A model generated the notes under the pieces. The model made no database searches, was not told the origin of the DNA, and saw nothing but the letters and a program-made list of their open reading frames with translations. 55,144 nucleotides of DNA from Candidatus Wallbacteria bacterium (lineage in GTDB: Bacteria > Muiribacteriota > JAQTZZ01). The position numbers and the translations under genes are program-made. Shown here piece by piece: positions 1 to 8,757 of the stretch (positions within the stretch are counted from its first letter, which is position 1; every line of letters starts with the position of its first letter). The stretch covers positions 1 through 55,144 of the forward strand of contig JAQTZZ010000028.1 of NCBI GenBank assembly GCA_028687545.1, in the 5' to 3' direction.

Positions 1-2
1 GG

Positions 3-2420
3 TATTCAATCGATGGTATTACCTGGATTGCCACTGCCGCTGCAGCCTGGCCTGCCAGATATGGCCATTCCAGTTTGGTTTACGACAATAAAATGTGGGT
101 GATCGGCGGTTACAGCAGCGGCTATAAAAACGATGTCTGGTATTCCACTGACGGCTCAACCTGGAACAGTGCTGCTACCAGCGCTTCCTGGTCTGCGAGA
201 TACTGCCATTCCAGCCTGGTTTATGACGATAAAATGTGGATGATCGGCGGTTACGGCAGCAGTTACTATAATGACATCTGGTATTCATCCGACGGCGTGA
301 CCTGGACTCTGGCTGCCGACAATGCGGCCTGGGCTTCAAGATACAGCCAAGTCAGCCTGGTTTATGACGATAAAATGTGGGTGATCGGCGGCTATCACGG
401 CAGCTATTACAATGATGTCTGGTTTACAAGCACTTCTAATCCTGTCTCAACCCCTCTTTACATGACTACCAGCCCGCGGGTGTTCGAAACCCATCCCAAC
501 GGGACAGTGGAACTCAGGGATATCAGAAAAACCATCTTCTACAGCAACAATGCCACTCAGGAAGCAAACTCAGTCACTTATTCCGCCATCAGCGGCACAA
601 TCAGCGGAACAGTCTACACGGCACCTGCCGCAGCCGGAGCTGACACTCTGGAAATATCCTGCTCTGAAAACGGCAGAACTATCACTGCCCATTTAAAAAT
701 ATCCATCACCTGCCCGCTCTCTCTGGCTCTCAATCCCCAGACTCTCGGGATACCCACTGGGACAACCTATGAACTTTCAAATGTCAGAAAGACTGTCACT
801 TACAGCAGCAGCACAACTTTGGAAACCAGCGCTGTCAATTACGCCGTTTCCAGGGGATCGGTGAATGGAAGCTTATATACCTCTCCTGAATCGACTGGTA
901 CAGACACCATCGAGATCTCATACTCTGAATTCGGCATCTCAGTCAGTGCCCAATTGATCGTGACAGTCAGGGATCCCCTTTCTCTGGCTGCGAATCCGCA
1001 GACGCTCGAAATAGGCACAGACAGGACTTACGAACTCTCGGCAGTCAAAAAGACTGTTTATTTCAGCAACAGCACTACCCGGGAAGTGACAAATGTCAGC
1101 TGCAATGCTGTCAGAGGTTCCATCAGTGGAACTCTATACTCTGCCCCTGGTTCGATCGGCACTGATACCATCGAGATCTCCTACACTGAATTCGGGAAAA
1201 AAGTATCTATAGACTTGATTGTGACAAACAGCCTGGCCTGGATTCAGGCCACAGCGAATGCAGCCTGGGTCGCCAGAGATGCTCATCACAGCGTTGTCTT
1301 CAACGGCAGGATGTGGGTGATCGGAGGCTGGGATGATTATTATGCATTGAGAAATGAAGTCTGGTCTTCTGCAGACGGAATCAACTGGCAGCAGGCCACT
1401 TCAGAGGCACCCTGCATCGCAAGAGTCTTTCAGAGCAGCCTTGTCTTCAAAGACAAGCTCTGGGTAATGGGCGGCTGCAGTTACGCAAACTCCACCTATA
1501 CTAATTACAATGATGTCCAGTGCTCCACAGATGGAAAGAACTGGGTTCAGGCTACTGCCAGTGCGGCCTGGAGCCCGAGACGCAGCCAGAGCTGTCTGGT
1601 TTATGACAACAGGATGTGGGTGCTCGGCGGTCTGGATAACAATTCAACTTACCAGAACGACGTCTGGTATTCAGATGACGGAATAACCTGGATTCAGGCT
1701 ACTGCCAGCGCGGCCTGGAGTCCGAGAAGCCGCCAGACCATCCTGGTTTATGACAACAGGATGTGGGTAATCGGCGGATATGCCGCTGCTGCCTCTTATA
1801 ACGACGCCTGGTATTCGACGGATGGAGTGACCTGGATTCAAGCTACAGCTTCAGCCCCCTGGATTGGCAGAGGTTCCCACACCAGCCTGGTTTATGACGA
1901 TAAAATGTGGGTGCTCGGCGGTGATAACTCTTATAATGAAAACACAGTGGATTACGACATTAAGGAAAACGATGTCTGGTATTCCACTGACGGCGCAGCC
2001 TGGACCCAGGCCAACCTCCATGCTCCCTGGGCTGCCAGATGGTCACAGACCAGCCTGGTTTTTAATGACAAAATGTGGGTGATCGGCGGTTGGGACGGAA
2101 GTGACGATCGAGCGGATGTCTGGTCAGCGACCCTTTCCGCACCTGTCAAGACCCCGCTGTATATGACTACCAGCCAGCCGACTCTGGAAGTGCAGGCCGG
2201 CGGAAGCTATGACTGCAGCAATCTGCATAAGTGCGTTTATTATTCAGACAACAGTTCGCTCGAAGTGAGCAGTGTCAGTTACAATGCAGTGCTGGGCAGC
2301 TTCAATTCCAGCCCCAATTATACAGCACCGGCTGATTTCAGCGTAGATACGATTGAGATTATTTATACTGAAAGCAGCAGAACGATTACCACCCATGTCA
2401 TGGTCTATAAAACACCTTGA
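3..2420 (+). CDS. Kelch-repeat / Ig-like repeat protein, 5' partial
   Basis: The frame is open from position 3, so the gene starts upstream of the window; an internal TTG at 75 is not a credible start. The visible 806 codons contain three Kelch-type units (core K-M-W-V-I-G-G-Y, then N-D-V-W-Y-S-T-D-G), three Ig-like beta modules of about 85 residues (each with Y-x-x-P and D-T-I/L-E-I-S motifs), six more Kelch units and a final Ig-like module. Kelch units form beta-propeller blades that bind partners or glycans, and Ig-like modules usually act as spacers in exported proteins, so a surface or secreted location is inferred. No signal peptide can be seen because the N-terminus is missing. The stop lies only 11 bp before the upstream dyads of the next gene. 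Domain class is well supported; function is unknown. Confidence 0.85.
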   Translation, partial: YSIDGITWIATAAAAWPARYGHSSLVYDNKMWVIGGYSSGYKNDVWYSTDGSTWNSAATSASWSARYCHSSLVYDDKMWMIGGYGSSYYNDIWYSSDGVTWTLAADNAAWASRYSQVSLVYDDKMWVIGGYHGSYYNDVWFTSTSNPVSTPLYMTTSPRVFETHPNGTVELRDIRKTIFYSNNATQEANSVTYSAISGTISGTVYTAPAAAGADTLEISCSENGRTITAHLKISITCPLSLALNPQTLGIPTGTTYELSNVRKTVTYSSSTTLETSAVNYAVSRGSVNGSLYTSPESTGTDTIEISYSEFGISVSAQLIVTVRDPLSLAANPQTLEIGTDRTYELSAVKKTVYFSNSTTREVTNVSCNAVRGSISGTLYSAPGSIGTDTIEISYTEFGKKVSIDLIVTNSLAWIQATANAAWVARDAHHSVVFNGRMWVIGGWDDYYALRNEVWSSADGINWQQATSEAPCIARVFQSSLVFKDKLWVMGGCSYANSTYTNYNDVQCSTDGKNWVQATASAAWSPRRSQSCLVYDNRMWVLGGLDNNSTYQNDVWYSDDGITWIQATASAAWSPRSRQTILVYDNRMWVIGGYAAAASYNDAWYSTDGVTWIQATASAPWIGRGSHTSLVYDDKMWVLGGDNSYNENTVDYDIKENDVWYSTDGAAWTQANLHAPWAARWSQTSLVFNDKMWVIGGWDGSDDRADVWSATLSAPVKTPLYMTTSQPTLEVQAGGSYDCSNLHKCVYYSDNSSLEVSSVSYNAVLGSFNSSPNYTAPADFSVDTIEIIYTESSRTITTHVMVYKTP

Positions 2421-2431
2421 GGAGACTTTTA

Positions 2432-2465
2432 TTGCATCCCACAATCCAGACAGTGCAAAATGCAA
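2432..2465 (+). promoter_or_regulatory. Tandem activator-site dyads upstream of Tad-chimera gene 1
   Basis: Two 13-bp dyads of the form TTGC-N5-GCAA: TTGC-ATCCC-ACAA at 2432-2444 and GTGC-AAAAT-GCAA at 2453-2465, with centres 21 bp (two helical turns) apart. The second ends 44 bp before the GG of the -24 element, which puts the centres near -96 and -75. The same arrangement precedes three paralogs. By analogy with sigma-54 enhancers it is a binding site for an enhancer-binding protein; the protein is not identified. Confidence 0.7.
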
Positions 2466-2507
2466 TCTGCAATCCGTAAATTCCAGTCAACTGCAGGTTT
2501 CATGGAT

Positions 2508-2523
2508 TGGTATTACCTTTGCT
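2508..2523 (+). promoter_or_regulatory. Sigma-54 promoter (-24/-12), gene 1
   Basis: TGGTAT-N5-TTGCT has the invariant GG (2509-2510) and GC (2521-2522) separated by exactly 10 bp. The expected transcription start is near 2534. It is slightly less canonical (TGGTAT) than the three TGGCAT copies before genes 2-4. An AGTCAAC box at 2485-2491 aligns with TGTCAAC in the other copies. Confidence 0.8.
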
Positions 2524-2557
2524 GTTTAATATATAATTATCCTGTCAAGGAGGAATA

Positions 2558-5332
2558 ATGAAAATAAAATTCTATTTACTGAACAAAAAAGGCGTTTCCA
2601 TCGTGATTGTGGCCCTGTCCGTCGTTGTGCTCATGGGTATGGCGGCACTGGCGATTGACGTGGGCAATGCCTATATGCAGAAATCCACCCTGGACCAGGC
2701 AGCTCAGCTCGCAGCGCTCTCAGCAGCCCAGGCCATGAAAAACAGCAGCGACCCGGCAGTGATCCAGCAGAAAGCGCTGGACGTCTTCGCCCAGAACGGC
2801 CTGCCCACCGATCAGGCCGACATCACTGTGAATGTCACGAAAGGCACTGAAACAGCTTTCATTGACGCTCACCTGAATGTGCCGTTTTATTTTGCCAGAG
2901 TGCTCGGTTTCAACGATGTCTCGCTCAATTCGCAAGCCCTGGCTGAACTTTGCGCAGACGGCTCGGCTAAGCTGATCAAGGAAAACACTTACGATCTGGT
3001 ACCCTGGGGTATCCCGCACGGCAGAACTACCTATAACGCTACAGAACAGAAGCTTTACATCGACGGCACTGTGGCAGACAACTGGACCGAAAATTCGAGT
3101 TTCCAGTTCTACCAGGGATATGAATACCTGCTCAAACTGGGCCTGGGCCAGCCTGCTGACGCCATCGGCAGAAAAATCCTGATCCCCATGGACAGCACAG
3201 GCGACTGCAATCCGGCTGACGCCAATGACCCGATCTGTCCGGAGGTCGGCAGCCACGTGCAGGCTGACTTGATCAAAGCATACGGACTTGTTTACTGGTG
3301 CCTGCAGAATAATTACGCGGTGGACTGGCTGCTGGATTACAACGGCGGCTCTTACCTGGTGGATTACAATGACGCGATCCTCTCTGCCACCAGCGCTACC
3401 AGCCCCACTGTGAACTTCTCAAGCGTCAGCAAGATCACGCTTTCCGCAGCCCAGGCAGCCACGCTTTCCAACTGGCTAGCAGCAAACAACAGCAGCGAAG
3501 GCAGACCATATCAGATCGTGCATGTCACGAATTATCCGCAGGTGGCTGTTTACACGGCCAATGTCTATTCGCCTGCAGATCTCGTGCCCTGGGGTCTGGA
3601 AGACCAGGCTGCTGCCTATCCATTCGGCTATGTGGTCGGCAATCAGTACACTCTGAAATACGGCCCTGATCAGAGCCCCGCCAATTACGGACCAGGCAAT
3701 TTCGGAGCTCTCACCATGGTCGGCAACGGAGCCAATGATTACAGGAACGGCATAGCCAGCGGTGTCCCAAACCCGAACGGCGAGACCTGGTATGTAGGGA
3801 AGACGGTCTACACCAAGACAGGCAACATGGCCGGCCCCACCATCCAAGGCTTGTCGGACAGGCTGGCTGCAGGCAAAATCTACTGCAAGGTCCCTGTAGT
3901 AGACTCCATGGACATGAATGGTCATAGCTCCACCACTATCAAGGGATTCCTCAATTTCAAGATAAATTCGGTTGACTCCAACGGGAATTTCGTTTACGGC
4001 ACTCTGGTGGACAAGGTCCCGACAGACCAGCTCTCTTACACAGTCAATGAAGACAGCAACACCGAAGTAGTAGCTAAAGTGCTGAAACAGGCAGGAATAC
4101 CGTTTTCCTGGATCCACGACGCGGGTGTGATCGACGGCACGATCAACAATTACGACTGGCTCTACACACATCACGAGGATTTCCAGAATAACCTCGTGCC
4201 TGCCAAAATCGCCCAGTGGGTTTCTGCAGGACATTACTATTTTGACATGTGCTGGTCAACCGACCGCTTTGACAATGCTCTGGAAGACTATAATCATGAC
4301 ACATTCGGCACAACTACCTCACAGTATATCCCGCGCATGTTCTTCAATTCCTATTCCAGCAAGCAGTATTCGGCCTGCTACCGCTGCAGCAGCAGTTCAG
4401 GCAAAGATTGCGACGCCTGCCGCTACTCAGGCTGGGTCTGGGAATGGGTCAAACACACTGATGTCAACACTGACAACAATCCGACCTATTCTCTCAGTCC
4501 CAGGGACATCATGCAGACCCAGAATCACGTCACTACCATTCCTGCAGACGGCTCGCTCGGACGCACCAATGCTTTCAAGCTCACAAGCCTGATTTCAGCC
4601 CAGAACATCTATGCCAAGGATAATTCAGCTGCAGAGTACAAACTGGGGATCTACGAATATTTCAACTATAGCGGCACAAACTACGCCAAAGCGATGATCA
4701 GGGACTACAAGATCAATTCCACTGACCTGGGCGGAGTAGTCTGTTTCATGGGTGGGCATGATCCCTCCAACACTCCGGCTTATCGCCTGATTCTGAATAA
4801 TGTGATGGCCAGCTCCATTGCGCCGGCAGTCGCGAGGACCAGCCGCACCAATTACGGAGCTCTGGACATGGACAGTTCAGACGACGGCCTTACTGCTGAC
4901 TCAGGCGAATATCTGGCTAACATCGAATACGGTTACAAGTATTTTCTCGCACCAGGCGCGATCCTGGAAACCCTGCCCTACAACCTGCCTGAACAGACCA
5001 ACACAGGGGTAGCCTTCAATGTAGGATCAGACGCCAGCACCTGGAACAGCCATGCCACAGACAGCCAGAGAATAGTTTTGGTACCGATCGTGAGCATCAG
5101 GAACTCAGACAATTCCCTGACCTGCATCTCTCCTGACAACACTTCTCAAGCTCCCAAGAGCGTCTACGGCATTTATCAGAGAGATAAGGTCAGATTAAAG
5201 GGAATCGCCAAGTTCTGGCTGCTGGACGTGACCAAACCCGGCAGTTACGATTCCACACTGGGCCCGATCGAAAACGGTCAGGTGCGGGGAATTTTCCTAG
5301 GATATTACATCACGCCTGCGGATGCAAAGTAG
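2558..5332 (+). CDS. TadG-like / asparagine-synthetase-B-like chimeric surface protein, paralog 1
   Basis: 924 residues with an AAGGAGG site just before ATG. Residues 1-135 form a Tad-type N-terminus: K-K-G-V-S, a hydrophobic helix (about 16-36) and D-V-G-N-A-Y ... L-D-Q-A-A-Q-L-A-A-L. Residues 205-335 (I-L-I-P-M-D, K-A-Y-G-L-V-Y-W, D-W-L-L-D-Y-N-G-G-S) and 503-755 (H-H-E-D-F at 538, M-C-W-S-T-D at 564, T-Q-N-H at 654, G-G-H-D-P at 732) resemble the Bacteroidetes proteins labelled asparagine synthetase B. Between them (340-495) lies a TadG-type extracellular module (L-V-P-W-G, N-F-G-A-L, G-N-M-A-G-P-T, G-F-L-N-F), and a second copy ends the protein (760-924). Four cysteines (607, 610, 618, 621) form a DnaJ-like CxxC...CxxC knuckle. 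The likely location is membrane-anchored and outward-facing. No enzymatic activity should be assumed: the Ntn and PP-loop motifs of true AsnB are absent. Confidence 0.8.
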   Translation: MKIKFYLLNKKGVSIVIVALSVVVLMGMAALAIDVGNAYMQKSTLDQAAQLAALSAAQAMKNSSDPAVIQQKALDVFAQNGLPTDQADITVNVTKGTETAFIDAHLNVPFYFARVLGFNDVSLNSQALAELCADGSAKLIKENTYDLVPWGIPHGRTTYNATEQKLYIDGTVADNWTENSSFQFYQGYEYLLKLGLGQPADAIGRKILIPMDSTGDCNPADANDPICPEVGSHVQADLIKAYGLVYWCLQNNYAVDWLLDYNGGSYLVDYNDAILSATSATSPTVNFSSVSKITLSAAQAATLSNWLAANNSSEGRPYQIVHVTNYPQVAVYTANVYSPADLVPWGLEDQAAAYPFGYVVGNQYTLKYGPDQSPANYGPGNFGALTMVGNGANDYRNGIASGVPNPNGETWYVGKTVYTKTGNMAGPTIQGLSDRLAAGKIYCKVPVVDSMDMNGHSSTTIKGFLNFKINSVDSNGNFVYGTLVDKVPTDQLSYTVNEDSNTEVVAKVLKQAGIPFSWIHDAGVIDGTINNYDWLYTHHEDFQNNLVPAKIAQWVSAGHYYFDMCWSTDRFDNALEDYNHDTFGTTTSQYIPRMFFNSYSSKQYSACYRCSSSSGKDCDACRYSGWVWEWVKHTDVNTDNNPTYSLSPRDIMQTQNHVTTIPADGSLGRTNAFKLTSLISAQNIYAKDNSAAEYKLGIYEYFNYSGTNYAKAMIRDYKINSTDLGGVVCFMGGHDPSNTPAYRLILNNVMASSIAPAVARTSRTNYGALDMDSSDDGLTADSGEYLANIEYGYKYFLAPGAILETLPYNLPEQTNTGVAFNVGSDASTWNSHATDSQRIVLVPIVSIRNSDNSLTCISPDNTSQAPKSVYGIYQRDKVRLKGIAKFWLLDVTKPGSYDSTLGPIENGQVRGIFLGYYITPADAK

Positions 5333-5361
5333 GCGATTGTAAACATCAAATAATCAAAAAG

Positions 5362-5388
5362 GAGCGGCCGCAGGTGCCGCTCTTTTTT
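5362..5388 (+). terminator. Rho-independent terminator after paralog 1
   Basis: GAGCGGC (5362-5368) pairs perfectly with GCCGCTC (5376-5382) across a 7-nt loop and is followed by six T (5383-5388). It lies 30 bp after the stop, so paralog 1 is probably transcribed alone. Confidence 0.9.
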
Positions 5389-5426
5389 GATTCGCCTGGA
5401 TCATCGAGTGAGGTTTATAGGTTCAT

Positions 5427-5500
5427 ATGTTGGTATGTGAGTATGTTTAGAAAGTTTTTCCAAAACCTGCCAACATACTAACTTACTAACTTACCAACTT
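5427..5500. repeat. Octamer inverted-repeat element A
   Basis: The left arm (5427-5447) is built of degenerate 8-bp units GTTGGTAT/GTGAGTAT. The right arm (5470-5500) carries the reverse complement units (CCAACATAC, TAACTTAC, TAACTTAC, CAAC). A loop of about 22 bp separates them. This is one of five such elements in the window, all in intergenic DNA. It sits between the terminator of paralog 1 and the regulatory module of paralog 2. Confidence 0.75.
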
Positions 5501-5545
5501 CTTACAGCGTATTCGCGATTGTTGAATAATTATTCTAATCCCTCT

Positions 5546-5579
5546 TTGCATCCCACAATCTATGCAATGCAAAATGCAA
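5546..5579 (+). promoter_or_regulatory. Tandem activator-site dyads upstream of Tad-chimera gene 2
   Basis: TTGC-ATCCC-ACAA (5546-5558) and ATGC-AAAAT-GCAA (5567-5579), with centres 21 bp apart. The second dyad ends 44 bp before the GG of the -24 box. Spacing is identical to that before gene 1. A TGTCAAC box follows at 5599-5605. This fills the 339-bp gap between paralogs 1 and 2 together with the terminator, repeat element A and the sigma-54 promoter. Confidence 0.7.
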
Positions 5580-5621
5580 TCTGAAGCTCATGAATCCGTG
5601 TCAACAGTCAGTTTCAGGGAT

Positions 5622-5637
5622 TGGCATTCCTTTTGCT
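5622..5637 (+). promoter_or_regulatory. Sigma-54 promoter (-24/-12), gene 2
   Basis: TGGCAT-N5-TTGCT with GG at 5623-5624 and GC at 5635-5636, 10 bp apart, as required for RpoN. The predicted start is near 5648, giving a leader of about 24 nt that contains the AAGGAGG ribosome site at 5661-5667. Confidence 0.85.
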
Positions 5638-5671
5638 TTTCATTATATAATTGACATTTCAAGGAGGAGTG

Positions 5672-8443
5672 ATGAAAATAAAACCCGGCTCGCTGAACAA
5701 AAAAGGCGTTTCCATTGTGATCGTAGCCCTGTCCTCAGTTGTGATCATGGGCATGGCTGCCCTGGCAGTCGACGTAGGCAATGCTTATATGCAGAAATCC
5801 ACCCTGGACCAGGCTGCGCAGCTCGCAGCCCTCTCTGCAGCCCAGGCCATGAAAAACAGCAATGACCAGGCAGTGATCCAGCAGAAAGCGCTGGATGTTT
5901 TTGCCCAGAACGGTTTACCCGTTGATCAAGCCCATATGACGGTGAATGTTACGAAAGGCACTGAAACAGCCTTCATCGATGCTCATCTGACTGTACCGTT
6001 TTATTTTGCCAGAGTGCTCGGATTCAGCGATGTCACGCTAAATTCCCAGGCACTGGCTGAACTATGCGCAGACGGCTCGGCTAAGCTGATCAAGGAAAAC
6101 ACTTACGATCTGGTTCCCTGGGGAATTCCACATGGGAAGACTACTTACAATTTCAACGAACAGAAACTTTACATCGACGGCACTCTGGCCGACAACTGGT
6201 CCGAGAATTCCGGCTTTGCTTTTAATCCAGGCAGCGAATACCTGCTGAAGCTTGGTGAAGGCCCGCTGCCTGACCAGCAGGGCAGGAAATACCTGATCCC
6301 GATGGATGGCGGTGAGGATGCGAACCCCAAGGATGCAGTGGACCCGATCTGCCCGGAAGTAGGCAGCCATTCCCAGTCGCAGCTTCTCAAGGCCTATGGC
6401 CTGGTCCACTGGTGCCTGCAGCAGCATTACGCGGTAGACTGGCTGCTGGATTACAACGGCGGCTCATACCTGGTGGATTACCATTCAGGCATCGACACGG
6501 CAGTCTCAAGTAATGGAGTTTCCTTCTCTTCTGTGAACAAGATCCTGCTGACAGCAGCGCAGGCCAGACAGCTCACGGATTTCCTGGCTGCGAATCAGAA
6601 CAGTGAAAACAGATCATACACTGTTGTGCACATGACCAGACCCATCAACTACGCAGTATTTACGCCATTCGAATATTCCTGCGGCGACCTGATGCCTTGG
6701 GGACTGCAGTATAAAACCAACACCTACCCGTTCGGCTATCAGTTCGGGGCACAGTACACACTTAAATATGGTTCCGGAGCAGGCGAGACAGGTTATGGTG
6801 GCGGCAACTGGGGAGCCCTGGCCATGGGAGCGAACGGTGCGAATCAGTATCGCGACAATATCGAATATGGTGTTGACGACATCCTCCATGGTGTGGAGAA
6901 TCCTAACGGAACAGTCTATTATGTCGGAAGAACCATCGACACTGAGCCGGGCAACATGGTGGGTCCTACCATGCAGGGCCTGACGGATCGTATCACCCAG
7001 AACAAACTTTATGTGAAAATCCCTGTGGTCACCACTCTGGACGTGAACGGCCGCAGCGCCACCACCATCATGGGATTCCTCAATTTCAAGCTCAATTCAG
7101 TGGACTCTCAGAAAGGGTGGGTCTATGGGACGCTCGTAGATAAAATCCCGGTAGACCAGCTTACGCATACTGTGAATGAAAACGAAAACGAGGTAGTGCC
7201 GGCTAAAGTGCTCAAAATGGCCGGAATCCCATACAACTGGATCCACGACGACGGAGTGCTGAACGGGACGATCAATAATTACCAGTGGATCTCCACCAGC
7301 CACGACGATTTCTACGACGAAAATGTTGCCGAGAAGATCGCGGAATGGAACGCAGGCGGCCGCTATTTCTTCAATCTCTGCTGGTCAACCCTGAGATTCG
7401 AGAACGCGCTCTGCGTATACAACCATAGAAACTTCGGGACAGAAACTCAGAACTACATTCCTGGAGCCTTCTTCCAGACCTACAGCGAACCCCAGTATTC
7501 CCACTGCTACCGCTGCAACGCCTCAGGCGCCAACTGCGACGCCTGCCGCTATACAGGCTGGGTCATCGAATATGTCAAGCATGACGACATCAACAATGAA
7601 TCAGTCGCCAATTACACGCTCTCCCCGCACGATATTTCACTCAACCAGGATCATGTGGCCACAGTCAATGCAGACCCGTCATCCGGGCGGGTTCAGGCCT
7701 TCAATGTCAACAAGCTTCTTTCAGACTGCCAGGTCTTTGCGAAGAACAATTCGGCAGCAGGCTACAACCAGGTGATTACCGCTTATTCCAGCTCCTCTGT
7801 TGCCAAGGTCGTTTCCAGGACATACAAGATCCATAACACAGATCTGGGCGGAGTGATGACATTCATGGGCGGCCATGATCCGGGCAATGATGCTGGTTAC
7901 AGACTGATCCTCAACTCCTGCCTGGCCGGCACTCAGACAGCACTCCTCACCACAGTGGCCCGGACAAATTACGGCGCTCTGGACATGGATGCTGCGCTGG
8001 AAGCGGGTGATCCGGATGAATACCTTGCCAACATCAAATACGGCTATAAATATCTGCTGACTCCAGGACAGGTCGTGGACACCCTGCCTGGCAATTTCCC
8101 TGAGCAGACCAACACTGGAGTGGCTTTCAACATGGGTACAGACGCAGGCACCTGGAACAGCCATGCCACAGACAGCCAGAGAATAGTCCTGGTGCCGATC
8201 GTGAGCACGAAAAATTCCGACAATGCTCTGATCTGCACCTCTACTGACAACGTGGCACATCCCCCGGCAGGCATCTACAGCATCTATCAGAGGGACAAGG
8301 TCAGGTTGAAGGGCATCGCCAAGTTCTGGCTGCTCGATGTGACACAGCTCAATTCGTATGATGCGACCCTCGGACCCCTGGAAAATGGCCAGGTGCGCGG
8401 AATCTTCCTTGGGTATTACATTCCCCCTGCTGATGCGAAATAG
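5672..8443 (+). CDS. TadG-like / asparagine-synthetase-B-like chimeric surface protein, paralog 2
   Basis: ATG 5672 is chosen because AAGGAGG lies 4 bp upstream; a TTG at 5651 would precede the ribosome site. The 923-residue architecture matches paralog 1: Tad N-terminal helix, split AsnB-like domain, nested TadG module and a final TadG module. The first 150 residues and much of the C-terminus are nearly identical to paralog 1, but the central body matches paralog 4 (G-R-K-Y-L-I-P-M-D-G-G-E-D, W-S-T-L-R-F). The H-H-E-D-F motif reads S-H-D-D-F, while the conserved cysteine (L-C-W-S-T) and G-G-H-D-P remain. The CxxC...CxxC knuckle is present (C-Y-R-C ... C-D-A-C). It has its own promoter and terminator. 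Exported and membrane-anchored by inference; function unknown. Confidence 0.8.
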   Translation: MKIKPGSLNKKGVSIVIVALSSVVIMGMAALAVDVGNAYMQKSTLDQAAQLAALSAAQAMKNSNDQAVIQQKALDVFAQNGLPVDQAHMTVNVTKGTETAFIDAHLTVPFYFARVLGFSDVTLNSQALAELCADGSAKLIKENTYDLVPWGIPHGKTTYNFNEQKLYIDGTLADNWSENSGFAFNPGSEYLLKLGEGPLPDQQGRKYLIPMDGGEDANPKDAVDPICPEVGSHSQSQLLKAYGLVHWCLQQHYAVDWLLDYNGGSYLVDYHSGIDTAVSSNGVSFSSVNKILLTAAQARQLTDFLAANQNSENRSYTVVHMTRPINYAVFTPFEYSCGDLMPWGLQYKTNTYPFGYQFGAQYTLKYGSGAGETGYGGGNWGALAMGANGANQYRDNIEYGVDDILHGVENPNGTVYYVGRTIDTEPGNMVGPTMQGLTDRITQNKLYVKIPVVTTLDVNGRSATTIMGFLNFKLNSVDSQKGWVYGTLVDKIPVDQLTHTVNENENEVVPAKVLKMAGIPYNWIHDDGVLNGTINNYQWISTSHDDFYDENVAEKIAEWNAGGRYFFNLCWSTLRFENALCVYNHRNFGTETQNYIPGAFFQTYSEPQYSHCYRCNASGANCDACRYTGWVIEYVKHDDINNESVANYTLSPHDISLNQDHVATVNADPSSGRVQAFNVNKLLSDCQVFAKNNSAAGYNQVITAYSSSSVAKVVSRTYKIHNTDLGGVMTFMGGHDPGNDAGYRLILNSCLAGTQTALLTTVARTNYGALDMDAALEAGDPDEYLANIKYGYKYLLTPGQVVDTLPGNFPEQTNTGVAFNMGTDAGTWNSHATDSQRIVLVPIVSTKNSDNALICTSTDNVAHPPAGIYSIYQRDKVRLKGIAKFWLLDVTQLNSYDATLGPLENGQVRGIFLGYYIPPADAK

Positions 8444-8477
8444 ACCGACAGATACCGTAGGATTAAGACTGAATTAT

Positions 8478-8501
8478 GGGGTGCCTGCAGCGCCCCTTTT
8501 T
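8478..8501 (+). terminator. Rho-independent terminator after paralog 2
   Basis: GGGGTGC (8478-8484) pairs with GCGCCCC (8490-8496), with one G-T pair and a 5-nt loop, followed by five T. It is 34 bp after the stop. A similar flank (GACTGAATTA, then a GGGTGC hairpin) follows paralog 3 at 11541-11571, where the stem is weaker and only three T follow. Confidence 0.8.
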
Positions 8502-8564
8502 CCTGCCTGAGATTCTTAGCTTGTTGCTGCCGTTAATTACGATTCTATGCATTCGTGGCAATCA

Positions 8565-8598
8565 TTGCATTTAGCAATCCGAGTTTTGCAAAATGCAA
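8565..8598 (+). promoter_or_regulatory. Tandem activator-site dyads upstream of Tad-chimera gene 3
   Basis: This is the cleanest copy: TTGC-ATTTA-GCAA (8565-8577) and TTGC-AAAAT-GCAA (8586-8598) are both perfect dyads with centres 21 bp apart, ending 43 bp before the -24 GG. TGTCAAC follows at 8618-8624. The 314-bp gap between paralogs 2 and 3 otherwise holds the terminator, the sigma-54 promoter and a leader of about 92 nt. Confidence 0.75.
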
Positions 8599-8639
8599 TT
8601 GTGCGCCTGAAAAATCCTGTCAACAACGCGATTTATGAT

Positions 8640-8655
8640 TGGCATTCCTTTTGCT
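8640..8655 (+). promoter_or_regulatory. Sigma-54 promoter (-24/-12), gene 3
   Basis: TGGCAT-N5-TTGCT with GG at 8641-8642 and GC at 8653-8654 (10 bp apart). The predicted start near 8666 leaves a leader of about 92 nt, longer than for genes 1 and 2, and of no recognised structure. Confidence 0.85.
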
Positions 8656-8757
8656 TAAATTAACAATTGAGTTTGGTAATTTTGATATAAGTATAATTTA
8701 ACATAAGCCTTCTCTTTGTCCAGACTCAAATTTTGTCATGTGCTGCGGGAAGGCTTT

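Noticed and set aside
3476-4234. 252-codon minus-strand open frame
   Set aside because: It lies wholly antisense to paralog 1, has no ribosome site and reads as a shadow of the repetitive coding sequence. Similar long antisense frames at 2720-3256, 7721-8260 and 11998-12645 were rejected for the same reason.
5427-5500. CRISPR array from the regular short repeats
   Set aside because: Units are 8 bp, degenerate and arranged as opposed arms without unique spacers of constant length; no cas genes are present.
8716-8757. Upstream start codon for paralog 3
   Set aside because: It adds 14 residues absent from the aligned paralogs, while ATG 8758 has a ribosome site and matches their N-termini.
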